A DNA stretch of 64,000 bases. It comes from Streptococcus mitis. Lineage in GTDB: Bacteria > Bacillota > Bacilli > Lactobacillales > Streptococcaceae. A program made the position numbers and the translations under genes. The stretch is taken from NCBI RefSeq assembly GCF_005144795.1, contig NZ_SWFJ01000005.1, positions 87,265-151,264 on the forward strand. The letters run 5' to 3'. Below, in pieces: positions 1-9,260 of this stretch; the first letter of the stretch is position 1; every line of letters begins with the position of its first letter. The notes under the pieces were generated by a model. That model ran no database searches, was not told where the DNA came from, and was given only the letters and a program-made list of their open reading frames with translations.

Positions 1-403
1 CAGCATGTAAATCAAGCGTAAGTATACGGTCAACTCCAGCCTTAACCAGCATGTTAGCGACTAGTTTAGCTGTAAGTGGCTCACGAGGTGAAGCAATGCG
101 GTCTTGGCGTGCATAGCCAAAATATGGAAGGACAACGTTAATAGTATTGGCACTTGCACGCACACAAGCATCAACCATGATTAACAATTCCATTAGGTGG
201 TTATTAACAGGGAAACTTGTTGATTGGATGATGTAAACATCATAACCACGGACACTTTCTTCAATATTCACTTGGATTTCTCCGTCTGAAAATTGACGTG
301 ATGACAGTTTTCCAAGTGGGACACCAACAGCTTGTGCAATTTTCTGTGCAATCTCTTGGTTAGAGTTGAGTGTGAAAAGTTTCATATTTTTTCTATCTGA
401 CAT
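1..403 (-). CDS. prs: Ribose-phosphate pyrophosphokinase (PRPP synthetase), partial
   Basis: Makes PRPP from ribose-5-phosphate and ATP for nucleotide, His and Trp synthesis in the cytosol. Translating the minus strand from the ATG at 403-401 gives [20 protein letters not shown], followed by the family's N-terminal signatures ([44 protein letters not shown]). About 134 N-terminal residues are visible and the gene runs off the left edge. An AGAGGATGG ribosome site precedes the ATG. A second ATG six codons in (MKLFTL) is possible but has no better ribosome site. Streptococci usually carry two prs paralogues, and I cannot tell which this is. Confidence 0.93.
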   Translation of the reverse strand, partial: MSDRKNMKLFTLNSNQEIAQKIAQAVGVPLGKLSSRQFSDGEIQVNIEESVRGYDVYIIQSTSFPVNNHLMELLIMVDACVRASANTINVVLPYFGYARQDRIASPREPLTAKLVANMLVKAGVDRILTLDLHA

Positions 404-490
404 TATGGACCATCCTCTGTAAACTTTATAAATCCTAGTTATATTTACCTTACATATATGAACTGGGATTTGTGTATTTTTATCTTTTCT

Positions 491-499
491 ATTTTACCA
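491..499 (-). promoter_or_regulatory. Extended -10 promoter for prs
   Basis: The minus strand reads TGG-TAAAAT, an extended -10 element, about 90 bases before the prs ATG. The -35 region is weak, which is usual for extended -10 promoters. It lies in the 112-base gap between prs and the CYTH gene. Confidence 0.5.
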
Positions 500-515
500 A
501 AAATTGGAGATTATT

Positions 516-1085
516 TCAGCTATTTTTCATGCTTTTGACAAATCGAACCAATTTTGAAGAAGCTTTTTGATAAGAAATATGATTTTCCTCTAAAAATTGC
601 TGGAAATCCTGTTTGCCTTGCTCGTGATTTTCCACTTCAAGTTCTAATTCGTAATCTATTATATCAAAATACTGACTCTCATCCAGTGCCATGAGACCAA
701 TAGATGTTTGCATTTCATAGCGAAATGTTGTTAGACAACCTAGTACCTGCCAGTTCTTGCTTTGGATACCATGTTTGGCTAATTCATCCAGTACTAGCCC
801 CTGAGGAAGTTCTTGCTTAGCCAGATAGTTTTCCGCATCTTTTAGTTGCAATTTTTGATTGTATTCCATGTTTCCAACACTCTGTGGGACTTTGAGTGTC
901 AATTCTGCCCAGTCTTCAAAAGTGCGAATGCGCATAGCAACTTTCTTTTCTCGAAGTTCAAAATCAGGTGTGTCGATGTAGTAATTTTTTTGACGGACAG
1001 GAGTGACACCTGTGAATTGGTCTTTTAGACGATCATATTCATCTTTTTTCAAGAGTGTTTTCAATTCAATTTCTAAATGTTTCAA
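516..1085 (-). CDS. CYTH-domain protein (YjbK-like triphosphate tunnel phosphatase family)
   Basis: A 189-residue cytosolic protein that starts with the CYTH hallmark E-x-E-x-K (EIELK, residues 5-9). Alternating charged strands follow (MRIRTFEDWAELTLK, YELELEVEN), as expected for a triphosphate tunnel fold that binds inorganic or nucleoside triphosphates with Mg2+. Its neighbourhood, divergent from the (p)ppGpp synthetase relQ and next to NAD kinase, is the same as for Bacillus yjbK. Family members hydrolyse tripolyphosphate or thiamine triphosphate, and the substrate here is unknown. Length is normal and the gene looks intact. Confidence 0.85.
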   Translation of the reverse strand: MKHLEIELKTLLKKDEYDRLKDQFTGVTPVRQKNYYIDTPDFELREKKVAMRIRTFEDWAELTLKVPQSVGNMEYNQKLQLKDAENYLAKQELPQGLVLDELAKHGIQSKNWQVLGCLTTFRYEMQTSIGLMALDESQYFDIIDYELELEVENHEQGKQDFQQFLEENHISYQKASSKLVRFVKSMKNS

Positions 1086-1123
1086 TTTTCTTACCTTTTC
1101 TTTATCTATGAAAGCGGATTATA

Positions 1124-1132
1124 TGATATAAT
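1124..1132 (+). promoter_or_regulatory. Extended -10 promoter of the relQ operon
   Basis: TGA-TATAAT lies in the divergent CYTH/relQ gap, about 80 bases before the relQ ATG. There is no convincing -35. It should drive relQ-nadK-rluD, which overlap one another. Confidence 0.6.
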
Positions 1133-1212
1133 AGCTTTGTATTTATTGTATATGAATCTGGAGAAAAAATCAAAGATATTTTGAAGGATAATATGGGAAC
1201 AAGGGAGAATAT

Positions 1213-1884
1213 ATGACCTTAGAATGGGAAGAATTTCTAGATCCTTACATTCAAGCTGTTGGTGAGTTAAAGATTAAACTACGTGGTATTCGTAAGCAAT
1301 ATCGTAAGCAAAATAAGCATTCTCCGATTGAGTTTGTGACTGGTCGAGTCAAGCCAATTGAAAGTATCAAGGAAAAAATGCCTCGACGTGGTATTACTTA
1401 TGCGACCTTGGAACACGATTTACAGGATATTGCTGGTTTGCGTGTGATGGTCCAGTTTGTAGATGATGTCCAAGAAGTTGTGGCTATTTTGCGCAAGCGT
1501 CAGGATATGCGGATTGTACAAGAGCGAGATTACATTACTCATCGAAAGGCTTCAGGCTACCGTTCCTATCATGTGGTAGTAGAATATATGGTTGACACCA
1601 TCAATGGAGCCAAGACCATTTTGGCGGAAATTCAAATTCGTACTTTGGCCATGAATTTCTGGGCAACGATAGAACATTCTCTCAACTACAAGTACCAAGG
1701 GGATTTCCCAGAGGAAATTAAAAAGAGACTGGAAATTACTGCCAAAATTGCCCATCAGTTGGATGAAGAAATGGGTAAAATTCGAGATGATATCCAGGAA
1801 GCCCAGGCTCTTTTTGATCCTTTGAGTAGAAAATTAAATGACGGTGTAGGAAACAGTGACGATACAGATGAAGAATACAGGTAA
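1213..1884 (+). CDS. relQ: Small alarmone synthetase, GTP pyrophosphokinase
   Basis: Transfers pyrophosphate from ATP to GDP/GTP to make (p)ppGpp. At 223 residues it is a synthetase-only enzyme (SAS1/RelQ/YjbM class) without the hydrolase or regulatory domains of long RSH proteins. Visible RelA/SpoT signatures include the basic [10 protein letters not shown] helix, [32 protein letters not shown] and the G-loop region [13 protein letters not shown], with the [22 protein letters not shown] motif (residues 139-160) C-terminal to it. It opens an operon with nadK, which starts inside its last codons. The acidic tail (DDTDEEYR) is encoded in that overlap. Confidence 0.95.
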   Translation: MTLEWEEFLDPYIQAVGELKIKLRGIRKQYRKQNKHSPIEFVTGRVKPIESIKEKMPRRGITYATLEHDLQDIAGLRVMVQFVDDVQEVVAILRKRQDMRIVQERDYITHRKASGYRSYHVVVEYMVDTINGAKTILAEIQIRTLAMNFWATIEHSLNYKYQGDFPEEIKKRLEITAKIAHQLDEEMGKIRDDIQEAQALFDPLSRKLNDGVGNSDDTDEEYR

Positions 1885-2686
1885 ACGAATTGACCTGATA
1901 GCTAATAGAAAACCGCAAAGTCAAAGGGTTTTGTATGAATTGCGAGATCGTTTGAAGAGAAACCAGTTTATACTCAATGATACCAATCCGGACATTGTCA
2001 TCTCCATTGGTGGGGATGGTATGCTCTTGTCGGCCTTTCATAAGTACGAAAACCAGCTTGACAAGGTCCGCTTCATTGGTGTTCACACTGGACATTTGGG
2101 CTTCTATACGGACTACCGTGATTTTGAGTTGGATAAGCTAGTGACTAATTTGCAGCTAGATACTGGTGCAAAGGTATCATACCCTGTTCTAAATGTGAAG
2201 GTCTTTCTTGAAAATGGTGAAGTGAAGATTTTTAGAGCACTAAATGAAGCCAGTATCCGCAGGTCTGATCGAACCATGGTGGCGGACGTTGTGATTAATG
2301 GTGTTCACTTTGAACGTTTTCGTGGAGATGGGCTAACAGTTTCGACACCGACTGGTAGTACAGCCTATAACAAGTCGCTTGGTGGAGCTGTTTTACACCC
2401 AACCATTGAAGCTTTGCAATTAACGGAAATTGCAAGCCTTAACAATCGTGTTTATCGAACGCTGGGTTCGTCCATTATTGTTCCTAAAAAGGATAAGATT
2501 GAACTCATTCCAACGAGAAACGATTACCATACCATTTCTGTTGACAATAGCGTTTATTCTTTCCGCAATATTGAGCGAATTGAGTATCAAATCGACCATC
2601 ATAAGATTCACTTTGTAGCATCACCTAGCCATACCAGTTTTTGGAATCGTGTTAAGGATGCATTTATCGGCGAGGTGGACGAATGA
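1868..2686 (+). CDS. nadK: NAD kinase
   Basis: Phosphorylates NAD to NADP. The GGDGML motif (GGD at residues 48-50 counted from MKNTGK) carries the catalytic aspartate, and the NEASI and [12 protein letters not shown] motifs are present. I chose the ATG at 1868 ([10 protein letters not shown], 272 residues) over the ATG at 1856 because it matches the usual streptococcal N-terminus. The gene overlaps relQ by 17 bases and rluD by 4, so the three are probably translationally coupled. Confidence 0.95.
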   Translation: MKNTGKRIDLIANRKPQSQRVLYELRDRLKRNQFILNDTNPDIVISIGGDGMLLSAFHKYENQLDKVRFIGVHTGHLGFYTDYRDFELDKLVTNLQLDTGAKVSYPVLNVKVFLENGEVKIFRALNEASIRRSDRTMVADVVINGVHFERFRGDGLTVSTPTGSTAYNKSLGGAVLHPTIEALQLTEIASLNNRVYRTLGSSIIVPKKDKIELIPTRNDYHTISVDNSVYSFRNIERIEYQIDHHKIHFVASPSHTSFWNRVKDAFIGEVDE

Positions 2687-3579
2687 GGTTTGAATTTATC
2701 GCAGATGAGCATGTCAAGGTTAAGACCTTCTTAAAAAAGCATGAGGTTTCTAAGGGGCTGCTGGCTAAGATTAAGTTTCGAGGCGGAGCTATACTGGTCA
2801 ATGACCAACCGCAAAATGCAACCTATCTATTGGATATTGGAGACCGCGTTACCATTGATATTCCCGCTGAGGAAGGCTTTGAAACTCTAGAAGCTATCGA
2901 GAGACCATTAGACATTCTCTATGAGGATGACCATTTTCTAGTCTTGAATAAACCCTATGGAGTTGCTTCTATTCCTAGTGTCAATCACTCCAATACCATT
3001 GCCAATTTTATTAAGGGTTACTATGTCAAGCAAAACTATGAAAATCAGCAGGTTCACATTGTGACTAGGCTCGATAGGGACACTTCTGGCTTGATGCTCT
3101 TTGCCAAGCACGGCTATGCCCATGCACGACTAGACAAGCAGTTGCAGAAAAAATCTATCGAGAAACGCTACTTTGCTTTGGTTAAAGGTGAAGGATACTT
3201 GGAGTCAGAGGGGGAAATTATTGCCCCGATTGCGCGTGATGAAGACTCCATTATTACCAGACGTGTAGCTAAAGGTGGAAAGTATGCTCATACTTCTTAC
3301 AAGATTGTAGCTTCTTATGGAAATATTCACTTGGTCGATATTCGCCTGCACACTGGGCGAACCCACCAAATCCGAGTCCACTTTTCTCATATTGGTTTTC
3401 CTTTGTTGGGAGATGACTTGTACGGTGGTAGTCTAGATGATGGAATTCAGCGCCAAGCCCTACATTGCCATTACCTATCCTTTTATCATCCTTTTCTAGA
3501 GCAAGACTTGCAGTTAGAAAGTCCCTTGCCGGATGATTTCAGTAACCTTATTACCCAGTTATCAACTAATACTCTATAA
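2683..3579 (+). CDS. RluA/RluD-family 23S rRNA pseudouridine synthase
   Basis: A 298-residue RNA pseudouridine synthase. The catalytic motif RLDRDTSG has its aspartate at residue 131. An S4-like RNA-binding region precedes the catalytic core (residues 12-60), and [22 protein letters not shown] is the second family signature. It resembles Bacillus YjbO, which keeps the same order relQ-nadK-rlu. It overlaps nadK by ATGA. The exact rRNA target cannot be read from the sequence. Confidence 0.93.
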   Translation: MRFEFIADEHVKVKTFLKKHEVSKGLLAKIKFRGGAILVNDQPQNATYLLDIGDRVTIDIPAEEGFETLEAIERPLDILYEDDHFLVLNKPYGVASIPSVNHSNTIANFIKGYYVKQNYENQQVHIVTRLDRDTSGLMLFAKHGYAHARLDKQLQKKSIEKRYFALVKGEGYLESEGEIIAPIARDEDSIITRRVAKGGKYAHTSYKIVASYGNIHLVDIRLHTGRTHQIRVHFSHIGFPLLGDDLYGGSLDDGIQRQALHCHYLSFYHPFLEQDLQLESPLPDDFSNLITQLSTNTL

Positions 3580-3622
3580 AAATTGTTTCAGAGTATAATT
3601 ATTATCTTAAAGGAGAAAACTC

Positions 3623-4597
3623 ATGGAAGTTTTTGAAAGTCTCAAAGCCAACTTAGTTGGTAAAAATGCTCGTATCGTTCTCCCTGAAGGGGAAGAACCT
3701 CGTATTCTTCAAGCGACTAAACGCCTGGTAAAAGAAACAGAAGTGATTCCTGTTTTGCTTGGAAATCCTGAAAAAATTAAAATTTATCTTGAAATCGAAG
3801 GTATCGAGGACGGTTATGAAGTCATTGATCCTCAACACTACGATAAATTTGAAGAAATGGTTGCTGCCTTGGTAGAACGTCGCAAGGGCAAAATGTCTGA
3901 AGAAGATGCACGCAAGGTTTTGGTTGAAGATGTCAACTATTTTGGTGTTATGTTGGTTTACTTGGGCTTGGTTGATGGAATGGTGTCTGGAGCTATTCAC
4001 TCAACAGCTTCAACAGTACGTCCAGCCCTGCAAATCATTAAAACTCGTCCAAATGTAACTCGTACTTCAGGTGCCTTCCTCATGGTTCGTGGTACGGAGC
4101 GTTACCTCTTTGGGGACTGTGCCATCAATATCAATCCAGACGCGGAAGCTTTGGCTGAAATTGCCATCAACTCAGCAATTACAGCTAAGATGTTTGGAAT
4201 CGAGCCTAAAATTGCTATGCTAAGCTATTCTACTAAAGGTTCAGGATTTGGAGAAAGCGTTGATAAGGTTGTTGAGGCAACTAAAATTGCTCACGACTTG
4301 CGTCCTGACCTTGAAATCGATGGGGAATTGCAATTTGATGCAGCCTTCGTTCCAGAAACTGCAGCTCTGAAAGCTCCTGGAAGTACAGTAGCTGGTCAAG
4401 CAAATGTCTTCATCTTCCCAGGTATCGAGGCAGGAAATATCGGTTACAAGATGGCAGAACGTCTTGGCGGTTTTGCGGCTGTTGGACCTGTTTTGCAAGG
4501 TTTGAACAAGCCAGTTAACGACCTTTCTCGTGGATGCAATGCTGATGATGTTTACAAGTTAACCCTTATCACAGCAGCTCAAGCAGTTCATAAATAA
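3623..4597 (+). CDS. pta: Phosphate acetyltransferase
   Basis: Interconverts acetyl-CoA and acetyl phosphate, feeding ATP formation by acetate kinase and providing acetyl phosphate as a phosphodonor. At 324 residues it is the short Firmicute form (PTA_PTB domain only). Signatures include VLPEGEEPRILQAT, SGAIHSTASTVRPALQIIKT, and PDLEIDGELQFDAAFVP near the C-terminus. AAAGGAG precedes the ATG by seven bases. A TATAAT at 3594-3599 may give it its own weak promoter. A terminator follows. Confidence 0.96.
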   Translation: MEVFESLKANLVGKNARIVLPEGEEPRILQATKRLVKETEVIPVLLGNPEKIKIYLEIEGIEDGYEVIDPQHYDKFEEMVAALVERRKGKMSEEDARKVLVEDVNYFGVMLVYLGLVDGMVSGAIHSTASTVRPALQIIKTRPNVTRTSGAFLMVRGTERYLFGDCAININPDAEALAEIAINSAITAKMFGIEPKIAMLSYSTKGSGFGESVDKVVEATKIAHDLRPDLEIDGELQFDAAFVPETAALKAPGSTVAGQANVFIFPGIEAGNIGYKMAERLGGFAAVGPVLQGLNKPVNDLSRGCNADDVYKLTLITAAQAVHK

Positions 4598-4602
4598 TAT
4601 TT

Positions 4603-4633
4603 AGTCCTCTTTCCTTTGGGAAGAGGCTTTTTA
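4603..4633 (+). terminator. Rho-independent terminator of pta
   Basis: CCTCTTTCC-TTT-GGGAAGAGG hairpin with one G-U pair, followed by CTTTTT. It closes the relQ-pta unit just before the mutY promoter. Confidence 0.85.
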
Positions 4634-4664
4634 ATACTAGGAAAAGGACAGTTAGAGTCTTCTG

Positions 4665-4673
4665 TGTTATACT
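4665..4673 (+). promoter_or_regulatory. Extended -10 promoter of mutY, placed for a leaderless mRNA
   Basis: TGT-TATACT ends at 4673 and the mutY ATG begins at 4680, six bases later, exactly where transcription should start. No Shine-Dalgarno sequence is seen between promoter and ATG. A -35-like AGGACA lies 17 bases upstream. Confidence 0.65.
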
Positions 4674-4679
4674 AGAGAT

Positions 4680-5855
4680 ATGTTAGATTTGAAAGAATAC
4701 GGTATCGTCATGTGGCCGGATGAGAAGATTGTTTCTTTCCGTGAGAAACTTCTTGCCTGGTATGATGAAAACAAAAGAGATTTACCTTGGAGGAGAAGTA
4801 AAAATCCTTATCATATCTGGGTGTCTGAAATTATGCTTCAGCAAACCAGGGTGGATACGGTTATTCCTTACTACGAACGATTCTTGGACTTGTTTCCGAC
4901 AGTGGAAAGTTTGGCAACTGCGCCTGAAGAGCGTTTACTGAAGGCTTGGGAAGGTTTGGGTTATTATTCTCGAGTTCGCAATATGCAGGCTGCTGCCCAG
5001 CAGATTATGACTGACTTTGGTGGTCAATTTCCAAATACCTATGAAGGAATTTCTAGCTTGAAAGGGATTGGTCCTTACACAGCAGGAGCCATTTCCAGTA
5101 TTGCTTTTAACTTGCCTGAGCCAGCTGTAGATGGTAATGTCATGCGAGTTTTGGCCCGTCTATTTGAAGTCAACCACGATATTGGGATTCCAAGTAATCG
5201 AAAAATTTTTCAGGCAATGATGGAAATCCTGATTGACCCAGAACGGCCAGGTGACTTTAATCAAGCCTTGATGGACTTAGGATCTAATATTGAGGCGCCT
5301 GTAAATCCCAGACCAGAAGAAAGCCCAGTTAAGGACTTTAGTGCGGCATATCAGAATGGCACAATGGACCGTTATCCAATCAAGGCTCCCAAGAAAAAGC
5401 CGATTCCTATTTACCTTACAGCCTTGGTGGTCAAAAATACTCAGGGACAATTTTTACTTGAAAAAAATGAAAGCGAAAAGCTATTGGCAGGCTTTTGGCA
5501 TTTCCCCTTGATAGAAGTTGATAACTTTTCGCAAGAAGAGCAGTTTGACCTCTTTCATCAGGTTGCAGAAGAAAATGTGAACTTTGGTCCCAGTCCAGAA
5601 GAGAGTTTTCAGCAGGACTATGACCTAGATGTTGACTGGCTTGATGTTTATTTTGAGACTGTCAATCATGTTTTTAGCCATCGTAAGTGGCATGTACAGA
5701 TTGTAGCAGGTCAGGTAAGTGATTTCCATGATTTTTCAGATAGGGAAGTTCGCTGGCTTTCACCAGAAGAATTCAAGGATGTTCCACTTGCTAAACCCCA
5801 ACAAAAAATCTGGCAGGCTTATGCAAAAGCCAACTTAGACAGTAGCAAAGACTAG
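4680..5855 (+). CDS. mutY: A/G-specific adenine glycosylase lacking the iron-sulfur cluster
   Basis: Removes adenine mispaired with 8-oxoguanine. The HhH-GPD core has the catalytic Glu in WVSEIMLQQTRV (residue 50), the hairpin LKGIGPYTAG (128-137) and the catalytic Asp in AVDGNVMR (residue 151). The four-cysteine 4Fe-4S loop that normally follows ALMDLG is absent: residues 200-230 contain no cysteine. The C-terminal MutT-like 8-oxoG recognition domain is present (about 241-391, FSHRKWHV). Cluster-less MutY proteins are known in some lactic acid bacteria. The start is predicted to be leaderless. The gene works with mutX further right in the 8-oxoguanine repair system. Confidence 0.95.
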   Translation: MLDLKEYGIVMWPDEKIVSFREKLLAWYDENKRDLPWRRSKNPYHIWVSEIMLQQTRVDTVIPYYERFLDLFPTVESLATAPEERLLKAWEGLGYYSRVRNMQAAAQQIMTDFGGQFPNTYEGISSLKGIGPYTAGAISSIAFNLPEPAVDGNVMRVLARLFEVNHDIGIPSNRKIFQAMMEILIDPERPGDFNQALMDLGSNIEAPVNPRPEESPVKDFSAAYQNGTMDRYPIKAPKKKPIPIYLTALVVKNTQGQFLLEKNESEKLLAGFWHFPLIEVDNFSQEEQFDLFHQVAEENVNFGPSPEESFQQDYDLDVDWLDVYFETVNHVFSHRKWHVQIVAGQVSDFHDFSDREVRWLSPEEFKDVPLAKPQQKIWQAYAKANLDSSKD

Positions 5856-5858
5856 CTA

Positions 5859-5888
5859 TTGTGTCTTCTTGTTATTTTTTGATATAAT
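5859..5888 (+). promoter_or_regulatory. Promoter of vicRKX
   Basis: TTGTGT, an 18-base spacer and TATAAT at 5883-5888, the latter extended by TGA. The vicR ATG follows at 5910 behind AAAGGTG. Confidence 0.7.
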
Positions 5889-5909
5889 AGTAGAGAAAAA
5901 GGTGAACAA

Positions 5910-6617
5910 ATGAAAAAAATATTAATTGTAGATGATGAAAAACCAATCTCGGATATTATCAAGTTTAATATGACCAAGGAAGGTTACGAAGTTGTAACTG
6001 CTTTTAATGGTCGTGAAGCGCTAGAACAATTTGAAGCAGAGCAACCAGATATTATTATTCTGGATTTGATGCTTCCAGAAATTGATGGTTTAGAAGTTGC
6101 TAAGACAATTCGTAAGACTAGTAGTGTGCCTATTATCATGCTTTCTGCTAAAGATAGCGAATTTGATAAGGTTATCGGTTTAGAGCTTGGAGCAGATGAC
6201 TATGTGACAAAACCCTTCTCAAATCGTGAGTTGCAGGCGCGTGTCAAAGCTCTTCTCCGTCGCACGGACTTGGCTTCTGTAGATAATCAAGAATCAGATG
6301 AAAAGAAAACCCAGCCCTTGCAAATTGGGGACTTGGAGATTGTGCCAGATGCCTATGTGGCTAAGAAATACGGTGAAGAACTAGACTTAACCCACCGCGA
6401 ATTTGAACTCTTGTACCACTTGGCCTCTCATATCGGTCAAGTGATTACGCGTGAACACTTGCTTGAAACGGTCTGGGGTTATGATTATTTCGGAGATGTT
6501 CGGACTGTTGACGTAACTATCAGACGTTTGCGTGAGAAGATTGAAGACACACCAAGTCGTCCTGAGTATATTCTAACACGTCGCGGTGTTGGTTATTATA
6601 TGAGAAATAATGATTAA
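5910..6617 (+). CDS. vicR: Essential response regulator VicR (WalR)
   Basis: An OmpR/PhoB-family regulator of 235 residues that controls cell-wall hydrolase and surface genes. The receiver domain has the acidic pair VDDE (8-10), the phospho-acceptor Asp52 in [10 protein letters not shown] and the KPF lysine near residue 101. The winged-helix domain (about 130-233) includes the recognition region [16 protein letters not shown]. It is the first gene of vicRKX and overlaps vicK by 8 bases. In pneumococcus VicR is the essential member of this system. Confidence 0.97.
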   Translation: MKKILIVDDEKPISDIIKFNMTKEGYEVVTAFNGREALEQFEAEQPDIIILDLMLPEIDGLEVAKTIRKTSSVPIIMLSAKDSEFDKVIGLELGADDYVTKPFSNRELQARVKALLRRTDLASVDNQESDEKKTQPLQIGDLEIVPDAYVAKKYGEELDLTHREFELLYHLASHIGQVITREHLLETVWGYDYFGDVRTVDVTIRRLREKIEDTPSRPEYILTRRGVGYYMRNND

Positions 6618-7959
6618 ACTAATTAAAGATACAGTTTTAACCAGTGATTTTATCTTTATCCTCATTTTACTTGGCTTTATTTTAGTGGTGACCTTGCTCT
6701 TACTAGAAAATCGTCGAGATAATATTCGGTTGAAGCAAATTAACCAAAAAGTTAAAGACCTGATTGCAGGAGATTATTCTCAGGTATTGGATATGCAGGG
6801 AAGCTCTGAAATCACTAATATTACCAATAATCTCAATGATTTATCAGAAGTAATCCGCTTGACTCAAGAAAATCTGGAACAAGAGAGTAAACGATTGCAC
6901 AGTATCCTCTCTTACATGACAGACGGAGTCCTTGCGACCAATCGTCGTGGCAAGATTACTATGATTAATGACATGGCTAAGAAACAGCTAGGCGTTCAGA
7001 AGGAAGAGATTCTTAATAAAAGTATTCTAGAATTGCTTAAGATTGAAGATGAGTATGAACTTCGTGATTTGATTACCCAAGTTCCTGAGCTTATGATTGA
7101 TTCTCAGGATGCCAATGGTGAATATCTGAGCCTTCGTGTACGCTTCGCCTTGGTCCGTCGTGAGTCTGGTTTTATCTCAGGTTTAGTTGCTGTTTTACAC
7201 GATACGACAGAGCAGGAGAAGGAGGAGCGCGAACGGAGACTCTTTGTTTCGAACGTTAGTCATGAACTACGTACTCCTCTAACTAGTGTGAAATCCTATC
7301 TTGAAGCCTTGGATGAGGGGGCCTTGTCAGAACCTGTCGCACCAGACTTTATCAAGGTGTCTCTAGATGAAACCAACCGTATGATGAGGATGGTGACGGA
7401 TCTCCTCCATCTTTCACGGATTGATAATGCAACCAGTCACCTAGATGTGGAATTGATCAATTTCACTGCCTTTATTACCTTTATCCTCAACCGTTTTGAT
7501 CAGATAAGAGGGCAGGATGAAGAGAAGAAATATGAACTGGTGAGAGATTATCCAATTACCTCAGTCTGGATTGAAATTGATACAGACAAGATGACACAGG
7601 TGATTGATAATATTCTCAACAATGCCATTAAATATTCTCCAGATGGTGGGAAAATCACAGTGACCATGAAGACAACTGATGATCAGATGATTTTATCCAT
7701 TTCAGACCAAGGATTGGGTATTCCTAAACAAGATTTGCCACTTATCTTTGACCGTTTTTATCGTGTGGATCGTGCTAGAAGTCGTGCCCAAGGTGGTACT
7801 GGTTTAGGACTAGCTATCGCTAAAGAGATTATCAAACAACATAAGGGCTTTATTTGGGCCAAGAGTGAATATGGTAAGGGATCAACCTTTACCATTGTGC
7901 TCCCTTATGATAAGGATGCAGTGAAAGAAGAAGTCTGGGAGGACGAAATAGAAGAATAG
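6610..7959 (+). CDS. vicK: Sensor histidine kinase VicK (WalK)
   Basis: Phosphorylates and dephosphorylates VicR. The 449 residues hold one transmembrane segment (about 12-33), HAMP-like and PAS regions (the PAS around [20 protein letters not shown]), the H-box [12 protein letters not shown], the N-box [15 protein letters not shown], and the G-boxes ([21 protein letters not shown]). As in other streptococci there is almost no extracellular part, only about eleven residues before the membrane helix, unlike Bacillus WalK with its large external loop. The signal is therefore probably sensed in the membrane or by the PAS domain. Confidence 0.97.
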   Translation: MIKLIKDTVLTSDFIFILILLGFILVVTLLLLENRRDNIRLKQINQKVKDLIAGDYSQVLDMQGSSEITNITNNLNDLSEVIRLTQENLEQESKRLHSILSYMTDGVLATNRRGKITMINDMAKKQLGVQKEEILNKSILELLKIEDEYELRDLITQVPELMIDSQDANGEYLSLRVRFALVRRESGFISGLVAVLHDTTEQEKEERERRLFVSNVSHELRTPLTSVKSYLEALDEGALSEPVAPDFIKVSLDETNRMMRMVTDLLHLSRIDNATSHLDVELINFTAFITFILNRFDQIRGQDEEKKYELVRDYPITSVWIEIDTDKMTQVIDNILNNAIKYSPDGGKITVTMKTTDDQMILSISDQGLGIPKQDLPLIFDRFYRVDRARSRAQGGTGLGLAIAKEIIKQHKGFIWAKSEYGKGSTFTIVLPYDKDAVKEEVWEDEIEE

Positions 7960-7960
7960 A

Positions 7961-8770
7961 ATGAGTGAAATAGGCTTTAAATACAGTATTTTAGCGTCGG
8001 GTTCCAGTGGAAATTCCTTTTATCTGGAAACCCCAAAAAAGAAGCTTTTAGTAGATGCAGGCTTGTCTGGTAAGAAAATCACCAGCTTACTTGCTGAAAT
8101 TAATCGTAAGCCAGAAGATTTGGATGCCATCTTGATTACACATGAGCATTCAGACCATATCCACGGAGTGGGAGTTTTGGCTCGCAAGTATGGTATGGAT
8201 TTGTATGCCAATGAAAAGACCTGGCAGGCTATGGAAAATAGTAAGTATCTTGGCAAGGTGGATTCTTCGCAAAAGCATATCTTTGAGATGGGTAAAACCA
8301 AAACCTTTGGAGATATAGACATCGAGAGTTTTGGTGTTAGCCATGATGCAGTCGCACCGCAGTTCTATCGCTTTATGAAGGATGATAAGAGTTTTGTCCT
8401 TTTGACAGATACAGGCTATGTTAGTGACCGTATGGCAGGGATTGTCGAAAATGCAGATGGTTATCTTATCGAGTCCAATCATGATGTAGAGATTTTGCGA
8501 GCTGGCTCTTACGCTTGGCGACTCAAACAACGAATCCTATCGGATCTGGGTCACCTTTCTAACGAGGACGGTGCTGAAGCTATGATTCGGACCCTAGGAA
8601 ATCGCACTAAGAAAATCTACCTTGGGCATTTATCTAAGGAAAACAATATCAAGGAGCTGGCTCACATGACCATGGTCAACCAGCTAGCCCAAGCTGATTT
8701 AGGTGTAGGAGTAGACTTTAAGGTTTATGATACCTCACCAGATACCGCAACACCATTGACAGATATATAA
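7961..8770 (+). CDS. vicX: VicX/WalJ/YycJ metallo-beta-lactamase-fold hydrolase
   Basis: Third gene of the vic operon, starting 2 bases after the vicK stop. The 269 residues have the MBL metal motif HEHSDHIHG (residues 61-69, H-x-H-x-D-H) and later metal ligands in SNHDVEIL and LGHLSKENN. The family is related to nuclease-type MBL proteins. Genetic links to the VicRK response and to DNA repair have been described for homologues, but the exact substrate is unsettled. A strong terminator ends the operon. Confidence 0.94.
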   Translation: MSEIGFKYSILASGSSGNSFYLETPKKKLLVDAGLSGKKITSLLAEINRKPEDLDAILITHEHSDHIHGVGVLARKYGMDLYANEKTWQAMENSKYLGKVDSSQKHIFEMGKTKTFGDIDIESFGVSHDAVAPQFYRFMKDDKSFVLLTDTGYVSDRMAGIVENADGYLIESNHDVEILRAGSYAWRLKQRILSDLGHLSNEDGAEAMIRTLGNRTKKIYLGHLSKENNIKELAHMTMVNQLAQADLGVGVDFKVYDTSPDTATPLTDI

Positions 8771-8794
8771 AAAGAAGGCGAGTGCCTTCTTTTT
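8769..8794. terminator. Bidirectional terminator between vicX and the thioredoxin-like gene
   Basis: AAAAAGAAGGC / GCCTTCTTTTT, an 11-base perfect stem with a short loop. The A and T tracts make it usable from both strands, serving the convergent vicX and thioredoxin-like genes. Confidence 0.9.
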
Positions 8795-8802
8795 AATATA
8801 TT

Positions 8803-9150
8803 TTACAATCCTGCAAATTCTTTGATTTCTTGTGCTGACATTGAAGAGTCGCAACGGACATTGATTTGTCCATCTGAAATGTGAACAAAACCTGGTACAG
8901 TTGGGATACCATAGCGTGAGCGGAATGCTTGTAACTCATTGAGTTGGCTTGGTTCTTCACTATTGATGAAGTAGATGTGAGCTTTAGTTTCAGCTACGAC
9001 ACCTGCCAAGGTACCAGCAAATTTACGGCAGTAAGGGCAAGTTTTGCGACCGATAAAGAAGGTTGCAGTTTCTTTTTTATCAAGAGCTTCTTGCGCACGC
9101 GCAACTGTAGTGACTTCAAGGTCTTTGATGTTATCTAAAAATTGTTCCAT
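8803..9150 (-). CDS. Thioredoxin-fold protein (bacteriocin transport accessory protein family)
   Basis: A 115-residue cytosolic thioredoxin-like protein with a C-P-Y-C active site (Cys38, Cys41, in GRKTCPYCRKF) and the cis-proline region GIPTVPGF. It has no signal peptide. Close homologues are annotated as bacteriocin transport accessory proteins (PedC/BrcD), but no bacteriocin genes are nearby, so a general thiol-disulfide role is more likely. An extended -10 (TGG-CATACT on the minus strand, 9181-9189) and a GCGAGG ribosome site precede it. Confidence 0.85.
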   Translation of the reverse strand: MEQFLDNIKDLEVTTVARAQEALDKKETATFFIGRKTCPYCRKFAGTLAGVVAETKAHIYFINSEEPSQLNELQAFRSRYGIPTVPGFVHISDGQINVRCDSSMSAQEIKEFAGL

Positions 9151-9221
9151 GAGATTACCTCGCTTTCATTGATATGTCTAGTATGCCATAAAGTTTCTAA
9201 AATTGCTTAGATTTGATACGA

Positions 9222-9253
9222 AAAAAGATGAAATTGGTTGGTCTCATCTTTTA
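9222..9253. terminator. Terminator downstream of pgm
   Basis: AAAGATGA / TCATCTTT stem. On the minus strand it is followed by a T tract and lies just after the pgm stop, so it ends pgm before the thioredoxin-like gene. Confidence 0.8.
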
Positions 9254-9260
9254 TAGGGCT

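Noticed and set aside
1736..2095. Antisense open frame over relQ-nadK
   Set aside because: Shadow of two recognised, overlapping genes with conserved motifs.
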